Shown piece after piece: positions 7,451-10,396 of a stretch of DNA of 10,396 nt; the stretch's first letter is position 1; each line of letters opens with the position of its first letter. The translations under genes and the position numbers were made by a program. This stretch comes from SAR92 clade bacterium. GTDB taxonomy: Bacteria; Pseudomonadota; Gammaproteobacteria; Pseudomonadales; Porticoccaceae. Location of the stretch: positions 1 through 10,396 of the forward strand of contig JABBBF010000067.1 in assembly GCA_018607545.1 (NCBI GenBank), given 5' to 3'. Below the pieces are notes generated by a model. The model ran no database searches, was not told where the DNA came from, and saw nothing but the letters and a program-made list of their open reading frames with translations.

Positions 7451-9706
7451 ATGAATTATAAAATAAAGATGCTTGCAGTAGCCGTAGGCTGCGTGACGGC
7501 GATGTCAGCCGCACAGGCACAGCAATCAAATGCTGCGAGTTCAGAGTGGCTAGTGGAAGAAATACTGGTCACAGCAACAAAGCGCGCGCAGTCCGTTCAG
7601 GATGTTCCTATTGCGATTACCGCGATTACAGCAGGCGATATTATCGCCAGCGGTTCTCAGAGCATGCAGGATGTTGCATCTCTGGTACCCAACTTCGAAT
7701 TCCCAACTAGCCGTGGCCCGGGTGAAGCGGATATTGCTATTCGCGGAATCTCTTCGAATATTCCGTTCTTTTCTCCTGGCTTCGACTCAGGCTTTGGTGT
7801 CTATCTGGATGGCGTTTACTTGGGTCGCCAGGATGCGGCCAACGCCGACCTGGGCGAAGTTGAGCGTTTAGAAGTATTGCGCGGCCCACAGGGCACGTTA
7901 TTTGGGAAAAATACCATTGCTGGTGCGGTGAATATTGTCACCAAAAAACCTGGCGAAGAATTTGAGGCAAACCTTAAAGCAGACCTGGGTAATTACGATT
8001 ACCGCCGTGCCCGCGCTATGGTGAATGTGCCGCTTATCGAAGATATCCTGTCAGCACGTTTCTCGGCAACCACCGCAAGTAGAGGTGGTTATGTTACCAA
8101 CCTGTTTAATAATGACGATGACTACGGCTCTTATGACAAGTGGGGCGCCAGAGCGAATATCGCTTATACACCCACAGATACAAGCCGTTTCTATCTCAGT
8201 TTTGACGCCTCGGACTACGAAGATAAAAGATACATCCTTGAGAACCTAGAAGATGCCGGAACAGAAGTCTCCTCAGATGATCAAAAATATACGATCTATT
8301 TAAATGGTGTAGATGAAGCGGGTACAAGTGGATTTGGTACTTCATTAACCTATGAACAGGACTTTGCCAACGGTTACACACTAACCTCACTGACCGGCTT
8401 CAGAGATAACTCCGCCGATAGTGTCTGGGACGATGATCTAAGACCTGTTGTGGGCTTCGATAGAATTGACAGCATGGATCAAACTCAATTCACTCAGGAA
8501 CTTCGCATTGCTTCTCCGGCGGATGGTAAGTTCGATTATGTTGCTGGGCTGTATTATTTTGACTATGAAAATAATTACGAATACGAGGCCTATGTGGGCG
8601 TCGATTGGTTTGGACTGCCGGGCTCGGTGCTGTTTGATCATCACCTTGAGAGCGAGAGCTATGCAGCGTTTGTTCACTCCAACTATCGCTTTAATGATCA
8701 GTTGTCTATGTATGCTGGCGCGCGTTATACCGACGAGACAAAATCCTTTAGCAAATCAGCTACTGGTATTGATCCTGCCTTCGGATACATCAGCGGTATT
8801 CTGGGCAATATCGAGGGGCAATATCCTGACCTCGAGGATATCAATAATGAAAATGTATCCTGGACCGCAGGGCTTAAATTTGCCGCCAGCGATGATCTAA
8901 TGCTCTATGCTGGCATAGCTACAGGCTTTAAGTCTGGTGGCTTTAATGTTGCGGTGGAAAAACTTTCAGAGTTAGACACTAACTTAACTGTTGATCCAGA
9001 AGAAACCACCAGTTACGAGTTGGGTATGAAGTCTAGCTGGATGGGCAATCGCTTAGTTGCCAATGTATCACTTTTCTATATTGACTATACCGACTTGCAG
9101 GTGCAGTCATGGGATCCAACACTTGGCACTGGCGGTCTATCTATTTGGTCCAATGCCGCGAAGGTTGAATCCAAAGGTCTTGAACTGGAAACCGTATTTC
9201 ATGCCACGGAAAATTTGAAAATTTCCGCTGCCCTAGGTTACACAGATGCAACCTATAAAGACTTCACCGGTGTTGCGCTGCCACGAGGTAACGATTCTTT
9301 CGGTGACGATAATGACGGTGTGATCGATGCCAAAACCGATGCGTCCGGCAATCGTGTTCCCATCGCGCCAGAGCTGAACTTGACTGTGGTTGCGGATCAT
9401 CGCTATCTTCTGGGCGGCGGCAATGCGCTGGTTACCCGTATTGAATACACTCACAAAGGTGATCGCTACTCGGACCAAGGCAGTGCTAATACCCCGGATG
9501 ATTTGTTACCGTCTTTTAATATGATGAACCTTCGCCTTGGCTACCGTCCTGGAAATGCCGATTGGTCAATTGACTTGTGGGCTCGCAATCTCACTGATAC
9601 ACAAAAAGCAGAAGAGAGCCGTTACTTTAACTTCGTTGGTAAGCGTTTAGCCAAGCGCTATATGGAGCCAAGAACTTATGGTCTGTCTGTGAGCTATGAT
9701 TTCTAA
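7451..9706 (+). CDS. TonB-dependent outer-membrane receptor
   Basis: This is a 751-residue outer-membrane active transporter powered by TonB-ExbB-ExbD. The start at 7451 is preferred over an in-frame ATG at 7418. CAGGGG lies 6 nt before it, and translation from there begins directly with a Sec signal peptide (lysines, hydrophobic core, cleavage probably after AQA at 21-23). A TonB-box-like EILVTAT at 37-43 leads into the plug domain (about 45-168) with LRGPQGTLFGKNTIAGAVNIV at its end. The rest is the 22-strand barrel, ending in the aromatic SYDF expected for outer-membrane insertion. Length is normal for the group. An Asp-rich GDDNDGVID in a late loop resembles a calcium-binding turn. Such receptors in marine gammaproteobacteria commonly accompany degradation genes for large or hydrophobic compounds; no siderophore genes are nearby, so iron uptake is less likely. 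The gene is monocistronic, with its own 35-bp element and terminator. Confidence 0.95.
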   Translation: MNYKIKMLAVAVGCVTAMSAAQAQQSNAASSEWLVEEILVTATKRAQSVQDVPIAITAITAGDIIASGSQSMQDVASLVPNFEFPTSRGPGEADIAIRGISSNIPFFSPGFDSGFGVYLDGVYLGRQDAANADLGEVERLEVLRGPQGTLFGKNTIAGAVNIVTKKPGEEFEANLKADLGNYDYRRARAMVNVPLIEDILSARFSATTASRGGYVTNLFNNDDDYGSYDKWGARANIAYTPTDTSRFYLSFDASDYEDKRYILENLEDAGTEVSSDDQKYTIYLNGVDEAGTSGFGTSLTYEQDFANGYTLTSLTGFRDNSADSVWDDDLRPVVGFDRIDSMDQTQFTQELRIASPADGKFDYVAGLYYFDYENNYEYEAYVGVDWFGLPGSVLFDHHLESESYAAFVHSNYRFNDQLSMYAGARYTDETKSFSKSATGIDPAFGYISGILGNIEGQYPDLEDINNENVSWTAGLKFAASDDLMLYAGIATGFKSGGFNVAVEKLSELDTNLTVDPEETTSYELGMKSSWMGNRLVANVSLFYIDYTDLQVQSWDPTLGTGGLSIWSNAAKVESKGLELETVFHATENLKISAALGYTDATYKDFTGVALPRGNDSFGDDNDGVIDAKTDASGNRVPIAPELNLTVVADHRYLLGGGNALVTRIEYTHKGDRYSDQGSANTPDDLLPSFNMMNLRLGYRPGNADWSIDLWARNLTDTQKAEESRYFNFVGKRLAKRYMEPRTYGLSVSYDF

Positions 9707-9728
9707 TTTAGAGTTTATCGCTTTTGAG

Positions 9729-9760
9729 AAAAAACAGGGACTTCGGTCCCTGTTTTTTTT
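9729..9760. terminator. Bidirectional intrinsic terminator with UUCG tetraloop
   Basis: A perfect stem pairs AAAACAGGGAC (9731-9741) with GTCCCTGTTTT around the very stable TTCG loop. It is followed by eight T residues on the + strand and preceded by a run of A residues that serves as the T-tract on the - strand. It begins 23 bp after the receptor stop codon. It lies about 78 bp past the stop of the convergent gene at 9838, so it can end transcription from both sides. Confidence 0.93.
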
Positions 9761-9837
9761 ATCTGTATGTTATGTATTTTTTTTGCGGCATAAAGAGCCA
9801 GCTGAAAAAACTAGTCTCTACCCAGTATTCTTAAATC

Positions 9838-10396
9838 TTAAACCGCCCATCCCCCACTCACCGGAAACACCTGACCGACAAAACAATCCGCCGCATCCGA
9901 ACACAAATAGGCTGCAAACAACGCATCCTCTCTCAGCGATACCAACCGCCCCAGTGGCACATCATTCTTAAGCCGTTCCTGAAACTTGGGGTTGGCCTTG
10001 GTCTCTTCTGGAAAATAGGTAGGGTTATCGACAAAGTTCTGGGCGATGGCATTGACCTGAATACCCTGAGGCGCCATCTCCACGCCCATGGCTTTGACAT
10101 AAGAGAGCTGCGCTCCCCGTGCGGCACTATAGGTAGAAGCCCGCTTCATACCCCGCAGTGCCGAGGCGCTGCCCATAACCAAAATCTTGCCCCCCTGACG
10201 CTCAATCATCTGTGGCAAAACCGCGGTGCAGAGTCTTGGCATGGGATCGACTACCGCACTAAAGGTTGCCGACCATTCATCGTCATCCACTAGCTCACCT
10301 TTGGTAAAGGGCGCAGGGATCGCCAGATTAATCACCAGCACGTCTATATGCCCAGCTTGCTGAATAATCTTGCCGGGCAGGCTGGGGTCGGTTAGC
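9838..10396 (-). CDS. Halohydrin dehalogenase-like SDR-fold protein (partial, N-terminus outside the window)
   Basis: The last 185 residues are present. The frame stays open to the right edge, so the GTG at 10339-10341 is an internal Val, not a start. About 45-60 N-terminal residues are missing. The fold is SDR-like (GHIDVLVIN, GKILVMGSAS, GIQVNAIAQN, GQVFPVSGGWAV at the C-terminus). The catalytic set is Ser (10168-10170), Tyr (10129-10131) and Arg (10117-10119), spaced S-x12-Y-x3-R, whereas oxidoreductases have Lys. The usual NNAG is also lost (INLAIP). Ser-Tyr-Arg with this spacing is the defining triad of halohydrin dehalogenases such as HheC. The NPTYFPEETKANP stretch after the substrate loop also resembles HheC. 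These enzymes reversibly convert vicinal halohydrins to epoxides without NAD(P). An inactive or reassigned SDR remains possible because the diagnostic N-terminal halide-site motif is out of view. Confidence 0.8.
   Translation of the reverse strand, partial: LTDPSLPGKIIQQAGHIDVLVINLAIPAPFTKGELVDDDEWSATFSAVVDPMPRLCTAVLPQMIERQGGKILVMGSASALRGMKRASTYSAARGAQLSYVKAMGVEMAPQGIQVNAIAQNFVDNPTYFPEETKANPKFQERLKNDVPLGRLVSLREDALFAAYLCSDAADCFVGQVFPVSGGWAV

Noticed and set aside
8448..8900. 150-residue open frame on the + strand inside the receptor gene
   Set aside because: It lies wholly within the receptor gene in another frame, has a biased composition and no recognisable domain, and the receptor frame is clearly the coding one.
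9696..9971. 91-residue open frame on the + strand spanning the receptor end, the terminator and the antisense of the dehalogenase-like gene
   Set aside because: It reads through the intrinsic terminator and lies opposite a well-supported coding region; no ribosome-binding site or family resemblance was seen.
10339..10341. GTG as start codon of the right-edge SDR-fold gene
   Set aside because: The frame continues upstream to the window edge with sequence (GHID before VLVIN) that aligns with the SDR/halohydrin dehalogenase fold, so this Val is internal.

Overview
The window looks like an accessory catabolic locus of a Gram-negative, probably marine gammaproteobacterium. This rests on the TonB-dependent outer-membrane receptor with a Sec signal peptide, moderate GC, and protein styles typical of oligotrophic marine lineages (SAR92/OM60/Spongiibacter-like). 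The placement is an inference; there is no rRNA or marker gene here. No mobile element, CRISPR array, tRNA or rRNA was seen.

Layout, left to right: (1) about 290 bp with no supportable gene but with a promoter/operator region; (2) a short-chain dehydrogenase closely resembling the dehydrogenase domain of peroxisomal multifunctional enzyme 2 (HSD17B4), 292-1191 +; (3) an AraC-family regulator with an arabinose-binding-type N-terminal domain, 1390-2463 +; (4) a spinster-like major facilitator transporter, 2639-3988 +; (5) an acyl-CoA ligase, 4190-6160 +; (6) a convergent hormone-sensitive-lipase-family esterase, 6179-7126 -; (7) a divergent TonB-dependent receptor, best start 7451, to 9706 +; (8) a strong bidirectional terminator at 9729-9760; (9) the 3' part of a convergent SDR-fold gene, 9838 to the right edge. 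Gene 9 carries Ser-x12-Tyr-x3-Arg in place of Ser/Tyr/Lys, the hallmark of halohydrin dehalogenases.

The genes fit one import-and-degradation pathway. The receptor would bring a poorly permeating compound across the outer membrane and the MFS protein would move it across the inner membrane. The esterase would release an acid or alcohol, the ligase would activate the acid as a CoA thioester, and the SDR would oxidise a hydroxyacyl-CoA (or hydroxy-steroid/terpenoid) intermediate. A halohydrin dehalogenase-like enzyme would handle a vicinal halohydrin or epoxide. The substrate cannot be read from the sequence.

The most striking non-coding signal is a gap-free element of about 35 bp. It sits about 95-150 bp upstream of four separate genes (SDR, MFS, acyl-CoA ligase, TonB-dependent receptor): three strong copies and one weaker copy, all in the same orientation. 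It is probably the operator of the AraC-family regulator encoded among them, which would make the locus a regulon of separately transcribed units rather than one operon.
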